Positions 45,917-53,691 of a DNA stretch of 64,000 bases are shown here, in pieces. Both the position numbers and the translations under genes were made by a program. How positions within the stretch are numbered: the stretch's first letter is position 1; the number at the start of each line of letters is the position of its first letter. Origin of the DNA: CAKSFT01 sp045544615 (GTDB lineage: Bacteria > Bacillota > Clostridia > UBA1381); the NCBI GenBank assembly GCA_045544615.1, contig JAZPZI010000024.1, positions 35,400 through 99,399 of the forward strand, in the 5' to 3' direction. Below the pieces are notes generated by a model that saw only the letters and a program-made list of their open reading frames with translations, had not been told where the DNA came from and ran no database searches.

Positions 45917-46511
45917 TGTCAAAAATCTCGTCAACGAGCGATGACAGTTCTTCAAAAGTTAAGAGCCTGTTCAGAACAGACAAAAGCATATTAGCAGAAA
46001 TTTTAGAGGGCATACCCAAAGCGTTTGCGAGGGTCTGCCTTTTTTGTTGGCTGTTTTCATCACCCGAGAGCCCGAGCAGATAGAGGTCAGCTTTAGTGAT
46101 TTCACGGGATTGAGGCTTGTCGGATTTTACGCCGTCAATCTCGCAACCTGATTTCTTGAGGGCATCAATAATTATTTCCTCGGGCATCCCTTCAACGCCC
46201 AACAAGCCTTCTTTTGAGGCTTTAGTTTTACGTTTTTCCTTTCCATAAATGTCGGGGATATATGCGTGTTTTATAAGCTCGTCGGGGATGTGTTGTTTTA
46301 AGTGGTTTCGGATTCTGAATCCTGCACTGTCCGAGTCGGTAAGAATGACTACACCTGTTTTTTCGGCAAGGGTTTTTATGGTTTCGATTTTCTTTGAGTT
46401 CCCGATCACACTAAAACCGCCTGTGACAAAGATTATTCCGTCAATGAAATTTGAAAGCTTGATTTTATCGTAAACGCCCTCGACAATTATCGCCTCTTTA
46501 ATTTTATACAC
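45906..46511 (-). CDS. Toprim-domain protein, ribonuclease M5-like (DUF4093 type)
   Basis: 201 residues. An N-terminal Toprim domain (EAIIVEGVYDKIKLSNF with the catalytic Glu; VVILTDSDSAGFRIRN with the DxD pair) is followed by a helical C-terminal domain of ~80 residues. Family relatives are RNase M5, which matures 5S rRNA, and the DUF4093 proteins of Clostridia. GTG at 46511 is the better start because AGGAGGTGAT lies just upstream and overlaps an alternative GTG. Head-to-head with the truncated tRNA-Lys and convergent with tsaD. Confidence 0.8.
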   Translation of the reverse strand: MYKIKEAIIVEGVYDKIKLSNFIDGIIFVTGGFSVIGNSKKIETIKTLAEKTGVVILTDSDSAGFRIRNHLKQHIPDELIKHAYIPDIYGKEKRKTKASKEGLLGVEGMPEEIIIDALKKSGCEIDGVKSDKPQSREITKADLYLLGLSGDENSQQKRQTLANALGMPSKISANMLLSVLNRLLTFEELSSLVDEIFDTTD

Positions 46512-46542
46512 ATATATCACCTCCTGGGAAAAGAATTAGTTG

Positions 46543-46572
46543 AAAAAAGCACCGACAGTGTCGATGCTTTTT
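46543..46572. terminator. Terminator of the disrupted tRNA-Lys gene
   Basis: AAAAAGCA...TGCTTTTT with an inner CGACA/TGTCG stem. On the minus strand it follows the tRNA CCA end directly, so the original tRNA terminator survives. Confidence 0.8.
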
Positions 46573-46620
46573 GGTGAACCATCGGAGATTCGAACTCCGG
46601 ACAACTTGATTAAAAGTCAA
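46572..46620 (-). tRNA. 3' half of tRNA-Lys(UUU): prophage attachment site
   Basis: The minus strand reads TTGA-CTTTTAA-TCAAG (anticodon arm, UUU anticodon), a variable loop, the T-arm GGAGTTCGAATCTCC and an acceptor 3' strand ending in encoded CCA. The D-arm and the 5' acceptor strand are missing: upstream lies unrelated A/T-rich phage DNA. This is the displaced 3' fragment left when a phage integrates into a tRNA gene; the repaired full tRNA should be at the other prophage end, outside the window. Confidence 0.85.
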
Positions 46621-46728
46621 AATAATAAGGGTTTAAACGATTGGCTTAAACGCTAACAAAAAGGGCTCAACCCCTTGAAAACACTGGGTTTGAGAACACT
46701 CAGTAACAAACCATAATGAACAGTAAAA

Positions 46729-46772
46729 TGTTAGTCAAAATGTTAGTCAGTTAGTCAAAATGTTAGTCAAAA
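46729..46772. repeat. Direct repeats of TTAGTCAAAA beside the att site
   Basis: Four copies stand in tandem: TGTTAGTCAAAA (46729), TGTTAGTCA (46741), GTTAGTCAAAA (46750) and TGTTAGTCAAAA (46761). They lie ~110-150 bp inside the prophage from the att core, the position of integrase arm-binding sites in tyrosine-recombinase phages. Confidence 0.6.
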
Positions 46773-46897
46773 AGCGTATATGATATTTCACCAAAAAAAC
46801 ATCAGCATATTATACCACAAAATAACATCATTTTAATTTTACCACATATATCTAAAAGTTTCAATACAATTTTTGTTTCTAATTATATCAACAGTAA

Positions 46898-46926
46898 AAA
46901 ATAGGGAACAGGTATTACCCTATTCC
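46898..46926 (-). terminator. Terminator of the prophage late operon
   Basis: On the minus strand AATAGGG...CCCTATT followed by TTTT, starting 8 nt after the endolysin stop codon. Confidence 0.8.
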
Positions 46927-46933
46927 CATAATA

Positions 46934-47641
46934 TTAATGTTTGTTTGCAAGTTTTTTAAGCATCCAATAACATGAACTATTTTCTTTTTTAGCCGTAGTC
47001 AAATCATTGACTGCTTTTTTTATGTCCGAAATTTCAATTCTCTGTGAAAGTTCCCAAACAATATCATTTGGCGATGTTATCTCTCGATTAGTGTCTGATG
47101 GTTTATTTGATGTTTCTATCTGAGACAACCCAAATCCATTCACGATACCATCTGATACCGCCTTGGCAATTTTGGCGGCATTATTTGAATAATTTTTCAT
47201 ATCTTCAACACTATCTATAAAACAAATTTCCAACAAAGCATAATCTTTACCTTGTTTAAATAATCTATTCATATTGCCAAGATTAGAACTTCTTTTTACC
47301 CCTCTGTTTTTTAAACCTGTGGTAGCAATACTGTTTACGATTTTTTCTTCAACACTAATTCCTTTTTGGTTAGTGTGAACTAAAATTTCCGTTCCAGCAC
47401 CGCCACCAGCGTTAAAATGAATTTCTAATATATAATCATAAGGAGAAAAATTAAAAGTTCGACCGCTCTTAAGATAACGATACATGTTTTTAGAAGTATC
47501 AAAGATATCAACCTGAGCATATTGGCTCAGATGTGCAATCAATAAATCAACAAAATCTCTTGTGAGTTCCGATTCTTTATATCCATTGGCACATGCACCC
47601 GGGTCTCCATCACCATGACCTGCTACAAGTAAAATTCTCAT
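46934..47641 (-). CDS. Phage endolysin: N-acetylmuramoyl-L-alanine amidase
   Basis: Cuts the host wall at lysis. Amidase_3 domain at residues ~1-175 with LLVAGHGDGDPGA (His8 zinc), the Glu of YKESELTRDF, LEIHFNAGGG (second His) and the catalytic Glu in ALLEICFID. A ~60-residue C-terminal region follows a Ser/Thr/Asn linker and looks helical; it may bind wall or oligomerise. No signal peptide, so a holin is needed, yet none is recognised next to it. Confidence 0.88.
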   Translation of the reverse strand: MRILLVAGHGDGDPGACANGYKESELTRDFVDLLIAHLSQYAQVDIFDTSKNMYRYLKSGRTFNFSPYDYILEIHFNAGGGAGTEILVHTNQKGISVEEKIVNSIATTGLKNRGVKRSSNLGNMNRLFKQGKDYALLEICFIDSVEDMKNYSNNAAKIAKAVSDGIVNGFGLSQIETSNKPSDTNREITSPNDIVWELSQRIEISDIKKAVNDLTTAKKENSSCYWMLKKLANKH

Positions 47642-47643
47642 AA

Positions 47644-47817
47644 TTATTCACCGCCTTCCGGTTCCTGTGGAGCTGTTATAGTTTCGTACTCTTCCTTTGT
47701 GATTTCGTAAAAGTCGTTAGCATTCATTCCTTCCGCCAAAGAAATCGTACTTCCGAATATTTCGCCATTTGTTAATACCTTGCCCTCATCGGCAAAGAGT
47801 GTAATCATTGTTTTCAT
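47644..47817 (-). CDS. Small acidic phage protein
   Basis: 57 residues starting MKTMITLFADEGKVLTNGE and ending in a Glu/Pro-rich tail, preceded by AGGAGGTTTAAA. It sits between a tail-tip gene and the endolysin, where XkdX-like or other tiny tail accessory proteins occur in siphoviruses. No transmembrane segment, so it is not a holin. Function unknown. Confidence 0.75.
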   Translation of the reverse strand: MKTMITLFADEGKVLTNGEIFGSTISLAEGMNANDFYEITKEEYETITAPQEPEGGE

Positions 47818-47832
47818 TTTAAACCTCCTATT

Positions 47833-48624
47833 TTAAGCATCCAAATAACTGATAGCCCAATTATCCTTTGAATGTCGCAAAGTGTAATACTCCGAGCCTT
47901 CGGGATATGTTGTTTCGTCGTTTACATTGATTCCGAATGCGGTGTTTACTGCCGATTCTGATAATGTCAAAGCCAATCCGCTTGTGGTTGTTGAGAGTGC
48001 ATTGATTATTGATACAATACTCGCCTTGTTAAGTGGCGACCAATGAATATCTATTTTTTTAGCAATAACACCATCAATAGTAATGTCTCTCAAAACTGTA
48101 GCATTTTGAAACATATAAGTGCCGTATACTGTATTTACACTCGATATAATCTTTTCTATAGTTTCTACAGCCTTGGTTGCAAACATATAATTGGTTGAAT
48201 AATCGGCGTTTGTTAAATCTAATATAGGGATTATTTTGGTTTTGGAGTCTTGAAAACAAGCACCAAAAGCGTGACAATTTCTAGTGTTTAATGTTACACC
48301 ACATTTCTCCAAAGCACCTTTTAAATCAACTATTCCGCATCTAAAGAACGTATAATTGCCTCCCCAATATGATAAATTCATATCATACTTTGGTGTAAAT
48401 GTTTCGTCATTCCACCTATCACCATTAAAAGCATATTCATATTGGGTGATATTGCCGTAATCTTGGTATTTATCCCAAAACTCACTCTTTCCTATTTGCT
48501 TGCCTGCATCATAAACATCGTCAATCTTACTAGCAAACTCTAATGGTTTAATCTGGTCTGTGCTACCTGTTTTATCTCGAATTGCATTTGCTATTTCTGC
48601 AAATTTTTCCTGTTGTATGCTCAT
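47833..48624 (-). CDS. Phage tail-tip/receptor-type protein
   Basis: 263 residues from the ATG at 48624, which follows GGGAGGTGCC and overlaps the preceding stop (ATGA). The N-terminal SIQQEKFAEIANAIRDKTGSTDQIKP is a frequent opening of phage-borne surface proteins in gut Firmicutes. The middle holds BspA-like leucine-rich turns (LDLTNADYSTNYMF, LRDITIDG), and TTYPEGSEYYTLR ends it. Probably an adhesin on the tail; host target unknown. Confidence 0.7.
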   Translation of the reverse strand: MSIQQEKFAEIANAIRDKTGSTDQIKPLEFASKIDDVYDAGKQIGKSEFWDKYQDYGNITQYEYAFNGDRWNDETFTPKYDMNLSYWGGNYTFFRCGIVDLKGALEKCGVTLNTRNCHAFGACFQDSKTKIIPILDLTNADYSTNYMFATKAVETIEKIISSVNTVYGTYMFQNATVLRDITIDGVIAKKIDIHWSPLNKASIVSIINALSTTTSGLALTLSESAVNTAFGINVNDETTYPEGSEYYTLRHSKDNWAISYLDA

Positions 48625-49676
48625 ACAGGCACCTCCCAACTATCTAAAATAGCTGTTTGGATGGCATCATCTACATACCCTTTAATTATTTTATTCTGCA
48701 CGGGATTTGTACTTGTGTCGGACATTTCAGAATCAATAATTGAATCATTTTGCCTATCTAAAGGTATAAATTCAACACCTATTTCATTAGCAAGAGTTTC
48801 TGCGGTTGAACCTGTATAGCCTTTAATTACCTTTGGATAATATTCTTCGTTTAAAAATATCGAAGATTTAATGCCATTATATGAGTCAAATACACAATCT
48901 GGGTTTAAAAAGGTAATGCAATTTGTATCGCTGCCAAATGCGAGTGCCCCTGATTCCACGGCTTCTACGCTTTCTGGAATAATTGCATTTTTGACCGAAC
49001 TACAGTCGTAAAAAGAACCATATTCAATCTTTTTCACGCCATCAATAATAGTGTCGATATTGTTCATCGAACTGCAACCATAGAAACATTCTCCTTCTAT
49101 TACCAATTCCCAGTTCGGTTTTACCGGGGATATTATTTCTTCTAATAAGGTCATTCCTCCAAAAGCAGCATTTCCTATGTGTGCACAACTCGTAGGTATG
49201 TTTATACTTATTGTGTTAGGGAATGTCCAACCGAGCATACCTCCATCGCCCATAATCTCAGTTATACAATTAGGTAACCTTATCGTCTGTACCGCAGTAT
49301 TGACGTCAGAAAAATTCTCGCTCATTGGAATATATATTTTTCGTACTTTGACCCCATCTATTTCATAAGGATATATCAATTCGGTAGCCGACAGAAAATC
49401 TGTATTCTCCCATTTGTATCCGATTATCTTTGACGGGTCATTCTCATCAACTTCAAACCATCCCGATGGACTTGGCTCGATTATTTCGTTATACATAGCG
49501 AGCAATATGGCATCACGAGACATATCGTTTTCGTCTAACATTCTTGATGATTTACCATTGTCGTCTACGCTATACCAACCATCTTCTTTTGCAAAAATCC
49601 CCCTCGTACCAGATGGGGTAGAGGGGGTGTGATTTATCTCAGGAAGCGATAAAGGATTTTTACTCATAAAAGACAT
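48621..49676 (-). CDS. Phage tail protein with BspA-like leucine-rich repeats
   Basis: 351 residues. The N-terminus carries a short tail-fibre-like head (TPSTPSGTRGIFAKEDGWYSVDD). Residues ~105-270 hold LRR_5/BspA-type repeats (SINIPTSCAHIGNAAFGGM, IEYGSFYDCSSVKNAIIPESVEAV) ending in an LRR cap. The C-terminal SDTSTNPVQNKIIKGYVDD motif is widespread in phage tail and adhesion proteins. Likely part of the receptor-binding apparatus. Confidence 0.78.
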   Translation of the reverse strand: MSFMSKNPLSLPEINHTPSTPSGTRGIFAKEDGWYSVDDNGKSSRMLDENDMSRDAILLAMYNEIIEPSPSGWFEVDENDPSKIIGYKWENTDFLSATELIYPYEIDGVKVRKIYIPMSENFSDVNTAVQTIRLPNCITEIMGDGGMLGWTFPNTISINIPTSCAHIGNAAFGGMTLLEEIISPVKPNWELVIEGECFYGCSSMNNIDTIIDGVKKIEYGSFYDCSSVKNAIIPESVEAVESGALAFGSDTNCITFLNPDCVFDSYNGIKSSIFLNEEYYPKVIKGYTGSTAETLANEIGVEFIPLDRQNDSIIDSEMSDTSTNPVQNKIIKGYVDDAIQTAILDSWEVPV

Positions 49677-49691
49677 ATTCTATCAACCTCC

Positions 49692-50195
49692 TTAACCCAT
49701 TGTCTTTACGGGAACAAACAAGATATGTAATGTCATGGCATGTGACTCACCTTCTGTTGAATATCCTGTTACCTCGCCATTTGTTGAAATTTCCAAGTAT
49801 GCAGCACGCCCAGAAGTTGTTGCGGACATATAAACACAAAAACTTTCTCCAAAAGAAACCGGACTTAAAGAATAAAAAGCATTTCCTCTTGAGACTGTTT
49901 CAATTCCAACGAACGGAACATACTTATTATATTCTTCCGGGAAATCCAATATTGTACAAATAGCCGAGGGGGTGTTATATGAACCACTTGGGATTGTTAT
50001 AGATTTTTGAAAATAAAGAGTGCTTTCATCTACATATTTTTTTGCTTTCTTAGCCAAGGTATTTACACCCGATACCGCAGCTGAAATACCACTCTCGATA
50101 TTGTTTAGATTGGCGGCACTTATAGGTTCACATTCTTCATTACTCCCTTCGTTGCTCCAGTTTGTTTTCGTATACTTAATTTCCGTAAAATCCAT
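49692..50195 (-). CDS. Phage baseplate/tail appendage protein
   Basis: 167 residues. The N-terminal region contains EPISAANLNNIESGI, a motif common at the start of phage fibre and baseplate upper proteins, then a short coiled coil (VSGVNTLAKKAKKYVDES) and a beta-rich C-terminal half resembling a fibre head. Exact role unknown. Its start follows GAAAGGAGAG. Confidence 0.68.
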   Translation of the reverse strand: MDFTEIKYTKTNWSNEGSNEECEPISAANLNNIESGISAAVSGVNTLAKKAKKYVDESTLYFQKSITIPSGSYNTPSAICTILDFPEEYNKYVPFVGIETVSRGNAFYSLSPVSFGESFCVYMSATTSGRAAYLEISTNGEVTGYSTEGESHAMTLHILFVPVKTMG

Positions 50196-50209
50196 CTCAA
50201 CTCTCCTTT

Positions 50210-50512
50210 CTATTTAACCTTGTATTTTGCAACTGCATTTTTCAAATCAACCCAATATTCAAGACAGACGGTATCCCCTTTGTTTAAATCCTCTCCTGTT
50301 TTGTTTAATACAAAGAACGAAGTGGTGTCAAAAGGGAAGATAACTTTTACCTGTTTATCAATGTTTGTTTCTCCGTCCGTAAGACTGGAAACTACGGTTG
50401 CATTTTTCATTTTTACAGTATTTTTAAAACAATTTTCATTTTGTATCTTTTTTAAAAAATAAGGATAAAGTAGTTCAACTAACTGTTCTAAGTCTCGACT
50501 ATTCATATACAT
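50210..50512 (-). CDS. Small phage tail-module protein
   Basis: 100 residues: an N-terminal helix (DLEQLVELLYPYFLKKIQ) followed by beta-strands (KVIFPFDTTSFFVLNKTGEDLNKGD...). No family recognised. It overlaps the upstream gene by 14 nt and is flanked by baseplate genes, so a minor tail component is likely. Confidence 0.65.
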   Translation of the reverse strand: MYMNSRDLEQLVELLYPYFLKKIQNENCFKNTVKMKNATVVSSLTDGETNIDKQVKVIFPFDTTSFFVLNKTGEDLNKGDTVCLEYWVDLKNAVAKYKVK

Positions 50513-52190
50513 CAGCCTCCACTACAGAAAAATCTTTTAGAATATTAATACTTGTAACATTGACACTCATAGTTCCAGACGAAGATAACGAAAATCCTGT
50601 AATTAAAAATAACTCCTTCGACATACTGTTGTTAGGAGTTGAAACAGTTACTAATTTATTAACATCAAGATGATATAAAGTAATGGAAGATATATTTCCA
50701 CTCTTTTGTAGAATAGTATCTATTTTAGCATCATATTTTGCTAATTCAATACACTGTTCGTCCGATACATACTGATTGTCTTCTTTGGGTGGTTTGGTTC
50801 TCAAGCCAATTCTTTGAACCGAAGTGTTACTTAAAGGATTAAGATTTTGAACTCTACCCTTAAATTGATACCCATTTACAATATTACCTAAAACAATGAA
50901 GTCGTTATATACTTTGTCAAAATTGTAAGTTTGTGAAAGACCCAAGAATGTTTTTTCGTCAATTGTATAATCCCATAAAATTTCTTTATTTGTATCCGTA
51001 ATATCATCAGATGTATCAACGATCGGCTCGAGAACAAGTCTGCCGTTAACATCATAATAAATTGATGCACATAGTATTGTAGCATATTCTAAAAGAACAT
51101 CTGCATATGTTTGTCCACGTTCTACTATAGCTGTATAAGGGCAGTCTAAGACAGATACAATTTCATTAATGTAGGTATTTTCTTCTTCGTTCCATTTTGG
51201 TATGCTCGCAGTCTTATTGGCGTAATATGAAGACAATAGTGGTGGGATAGGGTCAATTTGATTTGTAGATATAACGTTTGCTTTCATATCATAAATGGAA
51301 CATTCACCATAACCCGAACCATCACTAAGTCCAATAAATTTAAATCTAATTTGATCACCCGGATCAAGAAAGCACGAATATTTCAAAATCACCTTATTGT
51401 TCAAAACTTCCGATTCCGTAATGGTTAGTTTTACAACATCATTTATATACACATCAAACCTGTCTTCTTTCGACCCCATGTTATAACTATTAATAAAATA
51501 GCTAATCTCAAATGAAAAGTTTGTTTTTCTATATGCAACAAATGTCGTAGAAGCAGTATGGTATCCTGAATCTATTTGTCTGTCAAACAAAAGTGCCGTA
51601 TCATCATTTTTATCCCAGTCAAAAGAGTAATCATCTTCGCCATTATTCACTCTGAAAAAGTCTGTTATATTTTTTTTTGTGATGTTTTCCTTATTATATA
51701 ACGAATTGTCTTGAGGTAGAAGCAACAACTCTCTTATTGCATCATACAAGTTTACTCCTACATTGGTTTGATAAGTCCCGGGCAAATTCCCGAATAAACT
51801 TCCATCTAAATACGCCCATTTATCTACGCCATTTATGGTTATAGTTCTAGTCGAGGGATTATATGCCTCGCTCGGATTTGAAACATAAAAAACGCCCTGT
51901 GGAAACAAATAGGGCGTTTCGTCATCAAGATAGATTCCCATCCAAACCTTAAATTTTTGACCAATCCAAATACTATTGAAATTAATTGGGAATCTGTTTC
52001 TATCATTATTTAATGTTAGTGTGCAAGTGCGTCTACAACCATTTTGATAATTTACATCAACATTAACATCTATATTATATAATGCATTTGTGAATTCGAA
52101 ATTAACAGTTTCGTCTGGGTTGAGCCATTCTATTTTTACAGCCTTCTTGTGGTCTTGTTTGATTTTATCTAAATATTTATAAAAACTCAT
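50499..52190 (-). CDS. Phage tail/baseplate protein (DUF5048-like)
   Basis: 563 residues, beta-rich. The opening IDVNVDVNYQNGCRRTCTLTLNNDRNRF and the GQKFKVWMGIYLDD...FPQGVFYVSNPSEAYN region resemble the gp27/hub-type tail proteins annotated as DUF5048 in Firmicutes phages. A later module (LVLEPIVDTSDDITDTNKEI) fits prophage tail endopeptidase-like folds. Overlaps the previous gene by 4 nt. A terminator-like hairpin lies inside the coding region (51887-51919). Confidence 0.7.
   Translation of the reverse strand: MSFYKYLDKIKQDHKKAVKIEWLNPDETVNFEFTNALYNIDVNVDVNYQNGCRRTCTLTLNNDRNRFPINFNSIWIGQKFKVWMGIYLDDETPYLFPQGVFYVSNPSEAYNPSTRTITINGVDKWAYLDGSLFGNLPGTYQTNVGVNLYDAIRELLLLPQDNSLYNKENITKKNITDFFRVNNGEDDYSFDWDKNDDTALLFDRQIDSGYHTASTTFVAYRKTNFSFEISYFINSYNMGSKEDRFDVYINDVVKLTITESEVLNNKVILKYSCFLDPGDQIRFKFIGLSDGSGYGECSIYDMKANVISTNQIDPIPPLLSSYYANKTASIPKWNEEENTYINEIVSVLDCPYTAIVERGQTYADVLLEYATILCASIYYDVNGRLVLEPIVDTSDDITDTNKEILWDYTIDEKTFLGLSQTYNFDKVYNDFIVLGNIVNGYQFKGRVQNLNPLSNTSVQRIGLRTKPPKEDNQYVSDEQCIELAKYDAKIDTILQKSGNISSITLYHLDVNKLVTVSTPNNSMSKELFLITGFSLSSSGTMSVNVTSINILKDFSVVEADVYE
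51887..51919 (-). terminator. Terminator-like hairpin inside a tail gene
   Basis: On the minus strand AAACGCCCT and AGGGCGTTT form a perfect 9-bp stem (12-nt loop) followed by T-run, within codons of the 563-residue tail gene. Confidence 0.6.
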
Positions 52191-52657
52191 TTAATCACCA
52201 CTCTACCACTAAAAATAAAATCTGTAGATAGAGTTATATCTATCGCAGAATCTACAGACACATCACAAAATACAGACTCATAAGAATCTTCAACCAACAT
52301 AAATACTTGGATAGTGGGGTGGGATATAAGATGAGAAGAGTAGGGAATTAAGAGCGCACCATTATTCCAATCGCTGTTTGAAAAATCAAACACAAAACCC
52401 TCAGAAGAACCGCCACTGCCACCATTACTTGGCTTTCTCACCCATATATTGTTTGTATATTCAAACCAATCTTTATAATCGGTATCGTAAACAACCAAAC
52501 CGTTGCTTAAATAATCTCCGTTTAGCCCTTCTCTTTCGCTCGTAGACAGGGAGAGGACATTTTTTGATAGATATCTTCCTAACGTTTTAAAATTTGCCTC
52601 AATTATCGCTTGAACAACTTCACCCTTTTCTCCGTTATTCCAAGTTTTCAAACTCAC
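52187..52657 (-). CDS. Phage tail-module protein of unknown function
   Basis: 156 residues: helical N-terminus (NNGEKGEVVQAIIEANFKTLGRYLS), a small domain with DYLSNGLVVYDTDYKDWFEYTNN, a Gly/Ser linker (NGGSGGSSEG) and a beta-rich end. The YDTDYKDW element resembles head-binding segments of fibre proteins. Overlaps both neighbours by 4 nt. Confidence 0.65.
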   Translation of the reverse strand: MSLKTWNNGEKGEVVQAIIEANFKTLGRYLSKNVLSLSTSEREGLNGDYLSNGLVVYDTDYKDWFEYTNNIWVRKPSNGGSGGSSEGFVFDFSNSDWNNGALLIPYSSHLISHPTIQVFMLVEDSYESVFCDVSVDSAIDITLSTDFIFSGRVVIK

Positions 52658-53691
52658 ACTTCATCACCCTCCTCGCCATATAAATCTCTTCCTGCGTTTG
52701 TTAAATTAACACTCAAAACATCATCCTTTGCAGTCCAGAACTTTGAATTATCCCAAACATCGTCCTTGCTCCATACATATTCTTTATATGGCGCAGCATA
52801 ACCATCACGCGTCAATACCCAACTTTGAGTTGAAAGTCTTGGATTATTGATGATTGATATTCCCGTAACATCTCCAACTTCTGTCCATGCGATTTTTGCC
52901 GTTTTTACCCTTTGTAAAGTTTTGTCTTCAGTAGATATATTAATTGGTGCCGTAATTTTTACTTCCCATACATTACCATCCATATCTTTTAAGAACTTTC
53001 TTCTTGTATCAGAAGTCAGTTCTTTGAGCTCTTTTATCATATCGAGAGTTTCTACATAACCATAATCGTTGCAAGATATAAAACCACACAACGACGACAA
53101 AGCTCCGCTCCAGTAATTAGCAGTGCCAATTTGAACTGTGGGGTATCTTGTAAAATTTTGATTTATTGATATAACAGCATTGTTGTTTATATCATCTGTA
53201 GCAAGATTTAATTCAAATTTAAACATCTTGTTTAAGTAAAACACATTTTCTTTATCTGTTTCGTCAACAACGAGCAAACACCAATACTCCCATTCGGGAG
53301 TTATTTGCTCAGATACCAATGGAGTAAGAGTAACCCCTCCATCGGACTGAGAGTTAAATGGATACAGATAGTATATATATGGCGTATTGTTCGCAACAGC
53401 ATAATCAATAACGTATTTTGATGCAAACTGACCCGATATTGTAGTAACATAATCAGTATGAGAACTTACACCACTTTTTCTGCGTACTTCATACCCTTCG
53501 AGATTACCTATTAAAGCAGAGTCTCCTGCAATAAGGTTTTCATCAAACTTCGAAAATAATAACGTGTTTTCGTTCCACTCTTTGGGTTCCGAATCGACAA
53601 CTGAAAAACTTTCTATCCCCTCATTCGATTTCTGTATGTATAGATAATCACAGATTTGCTCGCCAGAAAGCATAATTTTATTATATCCCAT
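52654..53691 (-). CDS. Phage tail protein
   Basis: 345 residues starting MGYNKIMLSGEQICDYLYI, with repeated beta-rich segments and a fibronectin-like middle (YVIDYAVANNTPYIYYLYPFNSQ). The Trp-rich C-terminus ends in NLTNAGRDLYGEEGDEV. It shares 1 nt with the upstream gene. Domain style fits distal tail or fibre scaffold proteins, but no firm family match. Confidence 0.65.
   Translation of the reverse strand: MGYNKIMLSGEQICDYLYIQKSNEGIESFSVVDSEPKEWNENTLLFSKFDENLIAGDSALIGNLEGYEVRRKSGVSSHTDYVTTISGQFASKYVIDYAVANNTPYIYYLYPFNSQSDGGVTLTPLVSEQITPEWEYWCLLVVDETDKENVFYLNKMFKFELNLATDDINNNAVISINQNFTRYPTVQIGTANYWSGALSSLCGFISCNDYGYVETLDMIKELKELTSDTRRKFLKDMDGNVWEVKITAPINISTEDKTLQRVKTAKIAWTEVGDVTGISIINNPRLSTQSWVLTRDGYAAPYKEYVWSKDDVWDNSKFWTAKDDVLSVNLTNAGRDLYGEEGDEV

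Noticed and set aside
45056..45955. 299-codon open frame opposite tsaD
   Set aside because: It is an antisense shadow of tsaD; its product is Cys/Ile/Tyr-rich without domain features or ribosome site.
46729..46772. CRISPR array from the TTAGTCAAAA repeats
   Set aside because: Repeats are about 10-12 bp and directly adjacent, without spacers of constant length, and no cas gene is present.
47644..47817. Holin
   Set aside because: The 57-residue product next to the endolysin has no transmembrane segment.
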